Source: Prevotella sp.
Lineage (GTDB): Bacteria > Bacteroidota > Bacteroidia > Bacteroidales > Bacteroidaceae
Length of the DNA stretch: 64,000 nt
Reading direction: 5' to 3'
Assembly (NCBI GenBank): GCA_016287755.1
Contig: JAEEWT010000011.1
Coordinates: forward strand, 62,001-126,000
Shown here: piece after piece, positions 43,157 through 51,771 of the stretch
Layout of the letters: every line of letters starts with the position of its first letter
Position numbering within the stretch: the stretch's first letter is position 1
The notes under the pieces: model-generated
What the model saw: only the letters and a program-made list of their open reading frames with translations
What the model was told of the DNA's origin: nothing
Database searches by the model: none
Made by a program: the position numbers and the translations under genes

Positions 43157-43209
43157 ATTAGATTTATGATTAATGAATAGATTTCGGAGAGACTGAAGAA
43201 GAGGGGAGG

Positions 43210-44220
43210 TTAGGGCGTTTTCTTCTTCAACAACTCCTCCAGTTTGTTGCGGAGATCATTGGCATTCAGTCCTCGGGCTATAACCCTGCCGCTGGTGTCG
43301 TAGATGATATTGTCGGGGATAGATGCCAGGCCGAGCTTGGCCATGAGATCGCAGTCGAACATCTTCTCGTCGCAGATAGTTGACCATGATACGGAATCGT
43401 GCTTCAGGTAGTTACGGCAGTCGCGCTTACTGGCATCCACACAGATGCCTACAACGCCTAATTGATTGCGGTTGTCGTTGGACATTGTGCGCAGGCGTCG
43501 GGCAATATCCTGACTCTCGTAGTTCCATGTGGACCATACATATACTACTGATACCTTTCCATGCAGGTTGGCATCGGTGACTCTTCGGCCGTAGATGTCA
43601 ACAGCCGAGAAGGAGGGCATGGGGGCGTTGAGACGGGAAACCTTCAGGATGTCGATGTCTTGTTTCAGACGGGTGATCTCCTCGTTCTTGGGCTGTGCCT
43701 TGGCGAGGATAGCGGCCAGTTCGGACGCCTGAAGATAGTCGGGTGTAACCGACAGGATGAAGTATTGCTTGAGCAGGTAGATGCTGACGGGGGATTTGGG
43801 ATTGTCCTTGATGAACAATGCGGCTGTTTTGATGGCCTCGGGTGGGGATGCGTTGGCCACGGCCTGACGGAAACGACTCATGAGCTCGTTGGCATCGGAG
43901 CCTTCGACCATCATCTCCTTGAGGTGGGTGGCATCGCCCTTGACATGGGCGGTCTTGCCTGATTCGGCAAAGATGGGCTGTTCGGAGAAGTTGGGGAACA
44001 CCAGCATGATGGTGCCCTTGTCCTCGCAAGGTATCTGATAGCTGAAACGACCACCGTTGGTGTGGATGGTGTCAACACCGTCGATGAGTCCGTCGGTGCT
44101 ATATACATAGAACTCACCCTGATTCAGGTTGAGGAAACGTCCTTCGATCTTGAACTGACCGCTAGGTGCTCCACATGAAACCAGAATCAGGGCGAGTAGT
44201 ATATAGCTATATCGCTTCAT
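43210..44220 (-). CDS. Thioredoxin-fold (TlpA-like) lipoprotein without the CxxC motif
   Basis: 336 residues. Lipobox LVSCGAP (Cys16). Residues about 20-110 resemble DUF4369 (FKIEGRFLNLNQGEFYVYST; GTIMLVFPNFSEQPIFAESG), which in Bacteroidetes precedes thioredoxin domains. Residues about 195-330 have the TlpA/AhpC fold (MPSFSAVDIYGRRV; KVSVVYVWSTWNYESQDIAR; SIPDNIIYDTSGRVIARGLN), but the active-site CxxC is replaced by NYES, so normal disulfide chemistry is not possible. It follows the OmpA/TPR lipoprotein by 12 bases. A binding or structural role is likelier. Confidence 0.82.
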   Translation of the reverse strand: MKRYSYILLALILVSCGAPSGQFKIEGRFLNLNQGEFYVYSTDGLIDGVDTIHTNGGRFSYQIPCEDKGTIMLVFPNFSEQPIFAESGKTAHVKGDATHLKEMMVEGSDANELMSRFRQAVANASPPEAIKTAALFIKDNPKSPVSIYLLKQYFILSVTPDYLQASELAAILAKAQPKNEEITRLKQDIDILKVSRLNAPMPSFSAVDIYGRRVTDANLHGKVSVVYVWSTWNYESQDIARRLRTMSNDNRNQLGVVGICVDASKRDCRNYLKHDSVSWSTICDEKMFDCDLMAKLGLASIPDNIIYDTSGRVIARGLNANDLRNKLEELLKKKTP

Positions 44221-44232
44221 GAAAGGCGATGA

Positions 44233-45912
44233 TTATTTGCTGACGTTCAGTAACTCCAGGTCGTTGTTGGCGTAGGCTGCCAGACTGGGATCGAGGTTCA
44301 GGGCTTCCTTCAGGAAACCTGAGGCGATGCTTGAACGTCCCTGACGGGCGGCTACGAGTGCCTGCAGGTACTTGGTCATGCCATCCTTGTTCTTCACGCT
44401 GTTGAGGATCACCTCAGCGGTAGCGTAGTTCTTGTTCAGCAGCTCTGCCAGACCGGCGAGGTTGCTCTCGCTGTTGGCGAGGTTCCTGGCGGCCTCTGCG
44501 TAGTTACCCTTGGCAATGTTCAGGGCACCGAGCACGTTGTTCAGACCGTTGGCGTTGGTGGCCTTACCGATGTAGTTCTCGGCATTGGCGATATCACCGT
44601 TCTGCAGGGCGATCATACCGAGGTTGGCATTTGCCTCAGGAGCGTTGCTCAGTACGTTGAACACCTTGTTGATATATTCCTTGGCTGCATCGTTGTTACC
44701 CTTGTTGAACTCGAGGGCTGCGATGTTGTTCAGTGCACGGTAGTCGTTGGGATACAGCTGGGCGGTCTTCTTATAGATCTCCTCCTGCTTGTTCACATCG
44801 TCGGTAAGGGTAGCCGAATAGAGCAGCTCGTCAACGCTGAGCTGAGCTGGGTCGGCCACATACTGCTGCTGGATCTGCTCGTCGCTGCGACCGATGGTCT
44901 CGTAGTTGATGATCATGCGTGAACGACGGAGCTCGGGCAGGATACCGTCGGCCAGCTCACGATAGCCAGCAGACATATTGCGGATTTGCTGCTCGCGTTC
45001 CTGCGGATCCTTATACATAGAGAGCACGCGGAGGATGACATCCTTGTCCTGGATGTTGCTGGCCTGTACCAGCTGCTGGAAACCATCCCAGTCCTCTGCG
45101 GTGTACTTGGCATTGATATCGGTGTTCACCTTGGTCTTCTTGAGCTGATCCTTCACATACTGCTCAGCCGTGTTCTGACGCTTGTTAGCCAGCTTATCGT
45201 TGAAGTCGTATGCACCCTCGGGAGAAGCGAAGCCCAATACGTCGATGTCCTTGATGGCCAGTGTCTCGCGCTCGCGGTTGATGCGCTTCAGCATCTCCAC
45301 AAACTCGGTGATGGAGTTGTTCTTCAGCTCGCTCTTGCGCAGGTTAGCCTGGTTGACGAGGAACTTGATCTGTGCCTCCTGCTTGTGGGCGTTGATGCGC
45401 TGGAAGGTGTCAGGAGCGATGCAGGCACCTGTTGATGTGAGCAGGTTGCGATACAGCTCGGAAGTAGCGATAACACCCTCGGCCACCTTCACGGCAGGAA
45501 CATTCACCTTCTTCTTACCCACCTTGGCATCGAAGGTAAGATAGAGATCACTCTTCTGCATAGCAGGAATATAGGTGAAGATATTCTTCATGGTGTAGTT
45601 ACCACCCAGCTTATACGAAATGGTCTGGTCGTTGCCCTGAACCTTTTCACCCTGGAAGGTAGCACTCTGTCCCTGTACCACATCACCGTTGCTGCAACGG
45701 AGCTCAGGAATAACAGAAACAACAGCCTTCTTCTTCAGGTATTTCTCGGGGAACATCCCGTTGATGGTTACAGGTACTTTTCCGGCTTCAGTTTCCATGG
45801 GGTTAGGAACAACGTTGAAATTGTCGGCAGAGAGAGCACCCAGCTTCGAGGAGCATGAGGTCATAGCGATCATGCCGACTGCAGAAACGAATAAAATCAG
45901 ATTTTTGCGCAT
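44233..45912 (-). CDS. Lipoprotein with OmpA-like middle and TPR C-terminus
   Basis: 559 residues from ATG 45912; the longer frame runs into the tRNA. Lipobox MTSCSSK (Cys about 19). Residues 25-190 are beta-rich (FNVVPNPMETEAGKVPVTIN); 190-330 hold an OmpA-like stretch (IKDIDVLGFASPEGAYDFND; ANKRQNTAEQYVKDQLKK); 370-559 are tetratricopeptide helices (YPNDYRALNNIAALEFNKGN; ANLGMIALQNGDIANAENYI). It is probably an outer-membrane lipoprotein that contacts peptidoglycan and protein partners. It begins 20 bases after tRNA-Leu and may be co-transcribed with it. Confidence 0.82.
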   Translation of the reverse strand: MRKNLILFVSAVGMIAMTSCSSKLGALSADNFNVVPNPMETEAGKVPVTINGMFPEKYLKKKAVVSVIPELRCSNGDVVQGQSATFQGEKVQGNDQTISYKLGGNYTMKNIFTYIPAMQKSDLYLTFDAKVGKKKVNVPAVKVAEGVIATSELYRNLLTSTGACIAPDTFQRINAHKQEAQIKFLVNQANLRKSELKNNSITEFVEMLKRINRERETLAIKDIDVLGFASPEGAYDFNDKLANKRQNTAEQYVKDQLKKTKVNTDINAKYTAEDWDGFQQLVQASNIQDKDVILRVLSMYKDPQEREQQIRNMSAGYRELADGILPELRRSRMIINYETIGRSDEQIQQQYVADPAQLSVDELLYSATLTDDVNKQEEIYKKTAQLYPNDYRALNNIAALEFNKGNNDAAKEYINKVFNVLSNAPEANANLGMIALQNGDIANAENYIGKATNANGLNNVLGALNIAKGNYAEAARNLANSESNLAGLAELLNKNYATAEVILNSVKNKDGMTKYLQALVAARQGRSSIASGFLKEALNLDPSLAAYANNDLELLNVSK

Positions 45913-45932
45913 AATAAACAAAGATTTGAAGG

Positions 45933-46018
45933 TGCCGCGAGCGGGACTCGAACCCGCACAGCCATCACTGGCCAAGGGATTTTAAGTCCCTCGTGTCTAC
46001 CAATTCCACCATTGCGGC
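45933..46018 (-). tRNA. tRNA-Leu (anticodon TAA)
   Basis: Class II tRNA on the minus strand with acceptor GCCGCAA, anticodon stem around CTTAAAA (TAA, leucine), a long variable arm and T-arm GGGTTCGAGTCCC. One acceptor pair appears mismatched (A-C). A full CCA is not encoded. Confidence 0.92.
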
Positions 46019-46039
46019 ATGGGTTTATGGAAAACGGTG

Positions 46040-46047
46040 CAAAGATA
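46040..46047 (-). promoter_or_regulatory. -7 box of tRNA-Leu(TAA)
   Basis: Minus-strand TATCTTTG, 21 bases before the tRNA. It probably also drives the OmpA/TPR lipoprotein, for which no separate promoter fits in the 20-base gap. Confidence 0.65.
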
Positions 46048-46098
46048 GTCGGAATTCTTCTAAAAGCCAAAATTTTTTGCACCTTTTAATATATGCGC

Positions 46099-46659
46099 TT
46101 AATTATTTACAGAAAGGATACCATTAGGACCTGTTGTGGAGGCGTGGTAGCGATAGAGTTTCTCGCCAGGACCGCCGTCGATAATGATTCCGCTGTTGTT
46201 CATGTCGTAGGTCCGTCCGCACCTGCTGCATTTGGCCTTGCCATCGGAGGTCATGGAAAGGAGGTAGCGGGGCCTACTGTCGTTCTCGTAGCAGTTGGGG
46301 CACTGGGCATCGTAGGCATAGAACACAGGCGGATCGCTCAGCAGACCGAAGCCTACAATTACTCCGCTCTCGTTGTTCACGCCAAGGATGGGGAGCCGTT
46401 GCTGTTCCACGGAGGTCATGGGCTGACGACTGCTTTGACCATGACTGTTGGTGAAGGTGAAGTAGTTGCCTGAGACGGATACACGACAGAACGTGCCAGG
46501 TGCCATGGCGTTCATGGACACCGAAAGGGTTGCATCGAGGTGCAGACTGTTGTCGTAGACCAACCGCACACGGTGTGACGAGTACTCAAACTCACTCTCA
46601 CCACAACCCCCAAGGACAAACAGGGCCAATAGCCCAATAACCCAACGTCTCACTGTCAA
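46099..46659 (-). CDS. Lipoprotein of unknown function with a possible zinc ribbon
   Basis: 186 residues. Lipobox VLGGCGES (Cys19). The middle is beta-rich (TFCRVSVSGNYFTFTNSHGQ). A CPNC (about residue 120) and CSRCG (about 142) pair separated by some 20 residues looks like a rubredoxin/zinc-ribbon metal site, followed by GIIIDGGPGEKLYRY. This layout is known from uncharacterised Bacteroidales proteins. It lies 10 bases after argH on the same strand, and the heptamer array covers the gap and its first codon. Confidence 0.72.
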   Translation of the reverse strand: MTVRRWVIGLLALFVLGGCGESEFEYSSHRVRLVYDNSLHLDATLSVSMNAMAPGTFCRVSVSGNYFTFTNSHGQSSRQPMTSVEQQRLPILGVNNESGVIVGFGLLSDPPVFYAYDAQCPNCYENDSRPRYLLSMTSDGKAKCSRCGRTYDMNNSGIIIDGGPGEKLYRYHASTTGPNGILSVNN

Positions 46660-46683
46660 CTATCAACTATCAACTGTCAACTA
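46657..46683. repeat. Heptamer array, AACTRTC family, at the argH stop
   Basis: Plus-strand CAACTAT, CAACTAT, CAACTGT, CAACTAA in a 7-base register. It spans the argH stop codon and the start of the next gene, so the last argH codons (Val-Asp-Ser-stop) are encoded by the repeat. Confidence 0.85.
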
Positions 46684-48004
46684 ATCGCTTAACGGCGATT
46701 TCAATTCGTTCGAAGTGGAACTCCCCGAGGATTTGGTTCATCAGCGCCTCAATCTTATCGTTGCACAGATTACCGATGCTTCCCTCGTGGGTGTGGTGTA
46801 TCTGCTTGTCAGCATGGAACGTACCCGCCTCGATGTCCAGTCCTACCTTCTTATACGCATCGCGGAACGGCATACCGTTGGCAGCCAGACGGTTCACTTC
46901 CTCCACCGAGAAGATCGGGTCGTAGAGTTCGTTGTCGAGGATATGCTCGTTCACCTCCATCTTGTTGATGATATAGGCCGCCATCTGCAGACAGTCCTTC
47001 AGTTCATCGAAGGCAGGCAGGAACACCTCCTTGATGATCTGCAGGTCGCGGAAGTAGCCAACAGGCAGGTTGTTCATGATGAGCATGATCTGCTGGGGCA
47101 GTCCTTGCAGCTTATTACTCTTGGCGCGAATCAGCTCGAAGACATCGGGGTTCTTCTTATGCGGCATGATACTGCTACCCGTGGTACATTCCTTGGGCAG
47201 TTTCACGAACGAGAAGTTCTGCGAGTTGAACAGACAGGCATCGAAGGCCATCTTGGCAATGGTGCCGGCAATGGAGGCCAGGGCGAAGGCCACGTTGCGT
47301 TCCATCTTACCACGCCCCATCTGCGCATACACCACGTTATAGTCCATCGAGTCGAAGCCTAACAAATCGGTAGTCATCTGTCGGTTCAGCGGGAACGACG
47401 AGCCATAGCCGGCAGCTGAGCCCAATGGGTTACGGTTCGTCATGCGGTAGGCAGCCTGCAGGAACAGCATATCGTCCGTCAGGCTCTCTGCATACGCCCC
47501 GAACCACAGTCCGAACGACGAGGGCATGGCAATCTGCAGATGGGTGTAGCCGGGCATCAGCACATCCTTATACTGGTTGCTCTTGGCAATCAGTTCATCG
47601 AACAGGATCTTCACCTGTTCAGCTATTTCCTTCAGTTCATGACGGGTGAAGAGCTTCAGATCCACCAGTACCTGATCGTTACGCGACCGTCCGCTGTGTA
47701 TCTTCTTTCCCATGTCGCCCAACTTACGGGTGAGCATCAGCTCCACCTGCGAGTGCACATCCTCGATCCCATCCTCGATAACGAACTCACCGTTCTCACA
47801 CAGATGATAGATATTGCGCAGCTCACTGAGCAACTGGGGCAGCTCGTCCTTTCCTAAGAGTCCGATACTCTCCAGCATGGTGATATGAGCCATGGAACCC
47901 AGCACGTCGTACTTGGCCAGATACAGATCCATCTCGCGGTCATGTCCTACGGTGAACCGTTCAATCTCCTCGTTCACCTGATAATTCTTCTCCCAGAGTT
48001 TCAT
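46670..48004 (-). CDS. argH: Argininosuccinate lyase
   Basis: Last step of arginine synthesis: splits argininosuccinate into arginine and fumarate. The 444-residue protein is of the aspartase/fumarase superfamily, with signature GSSIMPHKKNPDVFELIRAK, SGRSRNDQVLVDLKLFTRHE and the PGYTHLQIAMPSSFGLW segment with the catalytic His. It is slightly shorter than typical ArgH (about 460), and its last residues come from a heptamer repeat, so the natural C-terminus may have been altered. Confidence 0.94.
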   Translation of the reverse strand: MKLWEKNYQVNEEIERFTVGHDREMDLYLAKYDVLGSMAHITMLESIGLLGKDELPQLLSELRNIYHLCENGEFVIEDGIEDVHSQVELMLTRKLGDMGKKIHSGRSRNDQVLVDLKLFTRHELKEIAEQVKILFDELIAKSNQYKDVLMPGYTHLQIAMPSSFGLWFGAYAESLTDDMLFLQAAYRMTNRNPLGSAAGYGSSFPLNRQMTTDLLGFDSMDYNVVYAQMGRGKMERNVAFALASIAGTIAKMAFDACLFNSQNFSFVKLPKECTTGSSIMPHKKNPDVFELIRAKSNKLQGLPQQIMLIMNNLPVGYFRDLQIIKEVFLPAFDELKDCLQMAAYIINKMEVNEHILDNELYDPIFSVEEVNRLAANGMPFRDAYKKVGLDIEAGTFHADKQIHHTHEGSIGNLCNDKIEALMNQILGEFHFERIEIAVKRLVDS

Positions 48005-48011
48005 TTATTTA

Positions 48012-48086
48012 GAACTTTGAACTTTGAACTTTATGATTACCACAGCGGCAGCAAATTATTCACTGTTCACTATTCACTGTTCACTA
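48012..48086. repeat. Two heptamer arrays between argH and the SRPBCC gene
   Basis: GAACTTT three times (48012-48032), then ATGATTAC and a spacer, then TTCACTG, TTCACTA, TTCACTG, TTCACTA (48059-48086). The second array ends inside the stop codon of the SRPBCC gene (48084). Confidence 0.85.
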
Positions 48087-48497
48087 CTCGTACTGAATAC
48101 TAGCCAGCGTCTCGGCCAGTTTCTCCAGTCCTTCGTTCAGCGGACCGGATACCATGCCCTTGATGAAGGGGTTGATGTCGGCCTTGATGGTGAGCTTCAT
48201 CTTGCATGTCGTCTCAGTCACAGGGAGCAGCTGCACCCATAGATTAAAAGGTATGAGCGATTGTGTTGCCTCATACTTGATGCACTTCGGCTCTTCGCGT
48301 TCCACGATATTCATGGCAACCTTACCCACAGGCTGCACATTGATGCTCACACTGTCGGCACTGAACTCGAAATCCTTGAACTTGTCCTCCGGAAACTTTC
48401 CTTCCAGCTTACCCAGATTGGATAAGTCGCTCAACGTGGCATATACCTTCTCCTGAGGGTACTCCACGATTTTTACACTACTTTCGAATGTGCTCAT
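48084..48497 (-). CDS. SRPBCC (START-like) family protein
   Basis: 137 residues. The helix-grip fold is suggested by the N-terminal FESSVKIVEYPQEKVYATLS (strand then helix), SINVQPVGKVAMNIVEREEP, FNLWVQLLPVTETTCKMKLT and a long C-terminal helix MVSGPLNEGLEKLAETLASI. Such proteins bind hydrophobic ligands; the ligand here is unknown. Heptamer arrays lie on both sides of the gene. Confidence 0.78.
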   Translation of the reverse strand: MSTFESSVKIVEYPQEKVYATLSDLSNLGKLEGKFPEDKFKDFEFSADSVSINVQPVGKVAMNIVEREEPKCIKYEATQSLIPFNLWVQLLPVTETTCKMKLTIKADINPFIKGMVSGPLNEGLEKLAETLASIQYE

Positions 48498-48504
48498 CCT
48501 ATTT

Positions 48505-48645
48505 CTTTGAACTTTGAACTTTGATCTTTGAACTTTATGATTACTCTACGAATTTGACGAATTTGACTAATATTAATCCGTTCTCGTACCTTCGTCCCCC
48601 GTACCCCCGAGAAACTGTCAACTGTCAATTGTCAACTGTCAACTG
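48505..48645. repeat. Heptamer arrays and a 9-base repeat between the SRPBCC gene and pyrE
   Basis: CTTTGAA, CTTTGAA, CTTTGAT, CTTTGAA (48505-48532) runs into the same CTTTATGATTAC tail seen at 48028. Then ACGAATTTG, ACGAATTTG (48548-48565), and AACTGTC, AACTGTC, AATTGTC, AACTGTC (48613-48640). A relative of the middle piece (CTCTACGAATTAGGCGAATT) lies near 14.36 kb. Confidence 0.85.
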
Positions 48646-48653
48646 GCCTTACC

Positions 48654-49286
48654 TTATCTTTTCCATCCCGCAGGATCCTTGCGCCACTGCTTCAGCAGTT
48701 CCTCGTCGCTGGCAGCGATATAGCCTGTTGCCACGGCCTCGGCCACCACATGCTCGTAATCGGAGATGGTAAGGAGCTTGACGCCTGCAGCACGGAATGC
48801 CTCTTCGGCTACGGGGAAACCATAGGTGTAGCTGGCCACCATACCTACTACCTCGAAGCCTGCCTTGCGCAAGGCATCGACCGCCTTCAGGGAAGAGCCG
48901 CCTGTAGAAATCAGGTCTTCTACGACAATCACCTTGGCACCTTCCGGCAGTTCACCTTCTATCTGGTTCCCCATACCATGATCTTTCGGTTTGGGTCGTA
49001 CATAAACATACGGCAGGTTCAGCTCATCGGCCACCAAGGCGCCTTGTGCAATGGCACCTGTAGCCACACCAGCCACAGCCTCGGCCTCAGGGAACTGCTC
49101 CAGAATCATGTGGGTGAGGGCAAGCTTCACCATCGTACGCAGTTCAGGGTACGAGAGGGTCTTGCGGTTATCGGTATAAATAGGCGATTTCCATCCACTG
49201 GCCCAGGTAAAGGGCTCGTTGGGCTGGAGCTTTACAGCTTTCACTTCCAGGAGTTTCCTGGCAAATGCTTTCTTCAATGTATCCAT
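48654..49286 (-). CDS. pyrE: Orotate phosphoribosyltransferase
   Basis: Joins orotate and PRPP to give OMP in pyrimidine synthesis. 210 residues, with the PRPP-binding loop AKVIVVEDLISTGGSSLKAV, KLQPNEPFTWASGWKSPIYT and the flexible loop YVRPKPKDHGMGNQIEGEL. It is transcribed from its own promoter, divergent from the esterase. Confidence 0.95.
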   Translation of the reverse strand: MDTLKKAFARKLLEVKAVKLQPNEPFTWASGWKSPIYTDNRKTLSYPELRTMVKLALTHMILEQFPEAEAVAGVATGAIAQGALVADELNLPYVYVRPKPKDHGMGNQIEGELPEGAKVIVVEDLISTGGSSLKAVDALRKAGFEVVGMVASYTYGFPVAEEAFRAAGVKLLTISDYEHVVAEAVATGYIAASDEELLKQWRKDPAGWKR

Positions 49287-49306
49287 AACTAATTAATTAT
49301 TGGCGA

Positions 49307-49338
49307 CAAAGGTACGAAGAAGCGAGAGAAATTCCAAA
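49307..49338 (-). promoter_or_regulatory. Promoter of pyrE
   Basis: Minus-strand TTTG (49335-49338) and TACCTTTG (49307-49314), exactly 20 bases apart, with the ATG 21 bases on. Confidence 0.85.
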
Positions 49339-49376
49339 GAAAAGCTTGTTTTTCTTTGGATTTCCATGTCATTTAT

Positions 49377-49407
49377 TTTGTATTGTTTCCACTTAATCGT
49401 ATCTTTG
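49377..49407 (+). promoter_or_regulatory. Promoter of the esterase gene
   Basis: TTTG (49377-49380) and TATCTTTG (49400-49407), 19 bases apart; the spacer contains CACTTAATCG as in the MATE cassette. Confidence 0.85.
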
Positions 49408-49438
49408 CAGACGAAACACTAATAACATAGAAAGTAAG

Positions 49439-50611
49439 ATGAAAAAACTATTGTTCATGGCACTGTGCCTTCTTGCAGCAGTGCCCGTGTTGGCACAACA
49501 GACACGTGTCAATATCCAGTACGACCCACAGCGTAACACCGAGGGCATCCTGCCCTTTAGTACGCAAGTACTCTCACCAGAGGTTCGCGACGACCATACC
49601 GTCATCTTCCGCGTAAAAGCACCCGAAGCCAAGAGCGTGCAGCTCACGGGTTCGATGTTTGTAGGACCGGAGGCGCGTAAGAGGGCTGACTTCACCAAAG
49701 GCGACGATGGCGTGTGGACCCTGACGTTAGGTCCGCTGCGCCCAGAGATCTACCTTTATTATATCATCATCGACGGAGTGCAGAACATCGATGCGAACAA
49801 CGAGTTCACCGGTCATGCAGCCATGCCTTCGTTCAGTATGCTGTTTGTGCATGATGACAAACCGGCATGGTACGACCCGAAGCCTGAGGTGGCTCACGGT
49901 AGCGTCACCACACATTATTACTATTCCAAGGTGACCAACGGACTGCGTGACATGATGGTTTATACACCTGCTAACTACGACCCGAAGAAGAAGTACCCGG
50001 TGCTCTACCTGATGGGTGGATCGGGCGACCTTACCGAAACGTGGGTGATGCACGGACGGGCGAACTTCATACTCGACAATATCATTGCTGAGGGAAAGGC
50101 GCGTGAGATGATTGTGTGCTTCCCCAACGACCAGATGGTGACTCGCTCGCATCCCCAACACACCGAACTGGCCTTCCCCTTGGTGGAGCGCGAGTTGATA
50201 GAGTGTGTGATTCCTTATGTGGAGTCTCACTATAGTGTCATCAAGGACAAGCATGCCCGTGCGCTCAGCGGACTCTCCATGGGTGGACGTATGACGCAGT
50301 ATGTAGGATTGCGTAACCTCGATGTGTTCGGCTCCATGGGAATCCTCTCTGCAGCCATCGAACTGACGGAGACACCTGTTGTCAACGAGCCCGATGTGAA
50401 CAACCGCATCGACTATCTCTTCATCGGCGGCGGTACCTACGAGACGGGCTTCATGGCTCGTCATGAGCGGTTGCACGAACAGCTCGATAAGTTAGGTGTA
50501 AAGCATGATTTCTATGTAGGTGGCGGTGGAGCGCACGATCTCGTGACATGGCGGCATCTCCTCTATTTCCGCTTCCTGCCGAACCTGTGGAGAACCAACT
50601 ATAAATGGTAA
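49439..50611 (+). CDS. Secreted CE1-type carbohydrate esterase with N-terminal E-set domain
   Basis: 390 residues. Signal peptide (MKKLLFMALCLLAAVPVLAQ). Residues about 30-115 form an Ig-like/CBM48 domain (HTVIFRVKAPEAKSVQLTGS; GVWTLTLGPLRPEIYLYYII). The alpha/beta-hydrolase part has KYPVLYLMGGSGDLTETWV, the nucleophile elbow ALSGLSMGGRMT and a C-terminal GAHDLVTWRHLLYFRFLP with the catalytic His. Family members remove acetyl or feruloyl groups from plant xylan. Together with the PL11 lyase it suggests a plant-polysaccharide diet, though no xylanase is nearby. Confidence 0.87.
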   Translation: MKKLLFMALCLLAAVPVLAQQTRVNIQYDPQRNTEGILPFSTQVLSPEVRDDHTVIFRVKAPEAKSVQLTGSMFVGPEARKRADFTKGDDGVWTLTLGPLRPEIYLYYIIIDGVQNIDANNEFTGHAAMPSFSMLFVHDDKPAWYDPKPEVAHGSVTTHYYYSKVTNGLRDMMVYTPANYDPKKKYPVLYLMGGSGDLTETWVMHGRANFILDNIIAEGKAREMIVCFPNDQMVTRSHPQHTELAFPLVERELIECVIPYVESHYSVIKDKHARALSGLSMGGRMTQYVGLRNLDVFGSMGILSAAIELTETPVVNEPDVNNRIDYLFIGGGTYETGFMARHERLHEQLDKLGVKHDFYVGGGGAHDLVTWRHLLYFRFLPNLWRTNYKW

Positions 50612-50618
50612 AAGGCAA

Positions 50619-51314
50619 TCAGTCTCGTGTGTAACCCAGTGAGAAAACGCTGATGGCACGGGGCTTCGCTTTCATCACCTCCTGACCGCAGGCCACAAGG
50701 GTGGCGCCAGTGGTTACTACATCGTCAATCAACAATACGTGCTTTCCAGTTAGGTCTGAAGGTCGGAGCAGCTGGAAAGCATTTATTACATTCTCCTGTC
50801 TCGACCGGCGGTCTTTTTGTGTCTGACTGCCCCCGAAGGCTTTTCTGCAAAGACTGTTGGCTATTACAGGAATACCCGTGGCATGATGAATGCCCATGGC
50901 AATCTCCATACTTTGGTTATAACCGCGTTCCTGCTCTCGCTCTGGGGTGAGTGGCACGGGAACAAGTGCGTCGATGCCCTCGAAGAACCCGCTTTCCTTC
51001 ATCTCCTCGGCAGTCATCTTCCCTAATTGTTCACCAATCTCGGGGTGACCCTTGTATTTCAGTTGGTAGATCAACCGACTGGCTTCCGACTGTGCCTCAT
51101 AGTAGAACAGGGCGGCAGCTTTCTCCACAGGTATCTGTATCCAGCATGTCTTGGCCATCTCGTTGTCGAGCGGGTGTTCCCAGAAAAAGGTGCGGGGCAG
51201 ATGACGGTTGCATGAGGCGCAGAGCACCTCTTCTGTTACCGTCATTCGCATACCGCATACAGGACAGGCACGTGGGGAGATCAAGTCGGCTAACCGTCTG
51301 AAGAAACTAATCAT
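50619..51314 (-). CDS. comF: ComF family phosphoribosyltransferase-like protein
   Basis: 231 residues from ATG 51314; the frame is open further upstream but only across recX. An N-terminal double-zinc-finger-like cluster (CPVCGMRM ... CASCNRHLP) is followed by a type I PRTase fold: LVPVPLTPEREQERGYNQSM, QTQKDRRSRQENVINAF and the PRPP loop VLLIDDVVTTGATLVACG. In transformable bacteria ComF helps bring DNA into the cytosol; in others its role is unclear. It overlaps recX by 8 bases, so prmC-recX-comF form one operon. Confidence 0.9.
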   Translation of the reverse strand: MISFFRRLADLISPRACPVCGMRMTVTEEVLCASCNRHLPRTFFWEHPLDNEMAKTCWIQIPVEKAAALFYYEAQSEASRLIYQLKYKGHPEIGEQLGKMTAEEMKESGFFEGIDALVPVPLTPEREQERGYNQSMEIAMGIHHATGIPVIANSLCRKAFGGSQTQKDRRSRQENVINAFQLLRPSDLTGKHVLLIDDVVTTGATLVACGQEVMKAKPRAISVFSLGYTRD

Positions 51315-51771
51315 CGTTGATGCACTGGTGGATAATGTCCATGGTGAAACCCCGCTGCATGGCAAAGCGCATGAGTTTCTGCGTGCGCTCATAGTCGTTG
51401 ACTGCCTTGATGCTTTTCGCTTTCTGTTGCAGCAGCTGACGGAGGATTTCCACATACTCCGACGGGTCGATCTCATCCAACACCCGTTGCTGAATACCCT
51501 TATCGATATGCTTCATGTAGAGTGCCTGCTCGATCTTCCTACGTCCCCATTTGTTATAGATGATCTTGTCTTTCACGAAGGCACGACAATAACGCTCATC
51601 ATCGATGAACTGCTTCTCTATCAGTTTCTCAACGATGCGTGCCTGATCCTTGGCAGGAATCTCCCAACGCTGCATCTTCTCAATCATCTCGCCTGAGCAA
51701 TGCTCGGCAGAGGCGCAGAGGGCAGAGAGCTTGATGTATGCTTCTTCTGGTGTGATGGTCTTTTTCATCAT
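51307..51771 (-). CDS. recX: Regulatory protein RecX
   Basis: 154 residues, three-helix repeat protein that binds RecA filaments and limits their activity. Seen: AYIKLSALCASAEHCSGEMI, EKLIEKQFIDDERYCRAFVK, WGRRKIEQALYMKHID and a third repeat RTQKLMRFAMQRGFTMDIIH. The start ATG overlaps the prmC stop (ATGA). A second ATG three bases on would also fit. Confidence 0.9.
   Translation of the reverse strand: MMKKTITPEEAYIKLSALCASAEHCSGEMIEKMQRWEIPAKDQARIVEKLIEKQFIDDERYCRAFVKDKIIYNKWGRRKIEQALYMKHIDKGIQQRVLDEIDPSEYVEILRQLLQQKAKSIKAVNDYERTQKLMRFAMQRGFTMDIIHQCINDD

Noticed and set aside
48521..48772. 83-codon plus-strand frame starting in the heptamer array
   Set aside because: Its first part is just translated repeats and the rest is antisense to pyrE.
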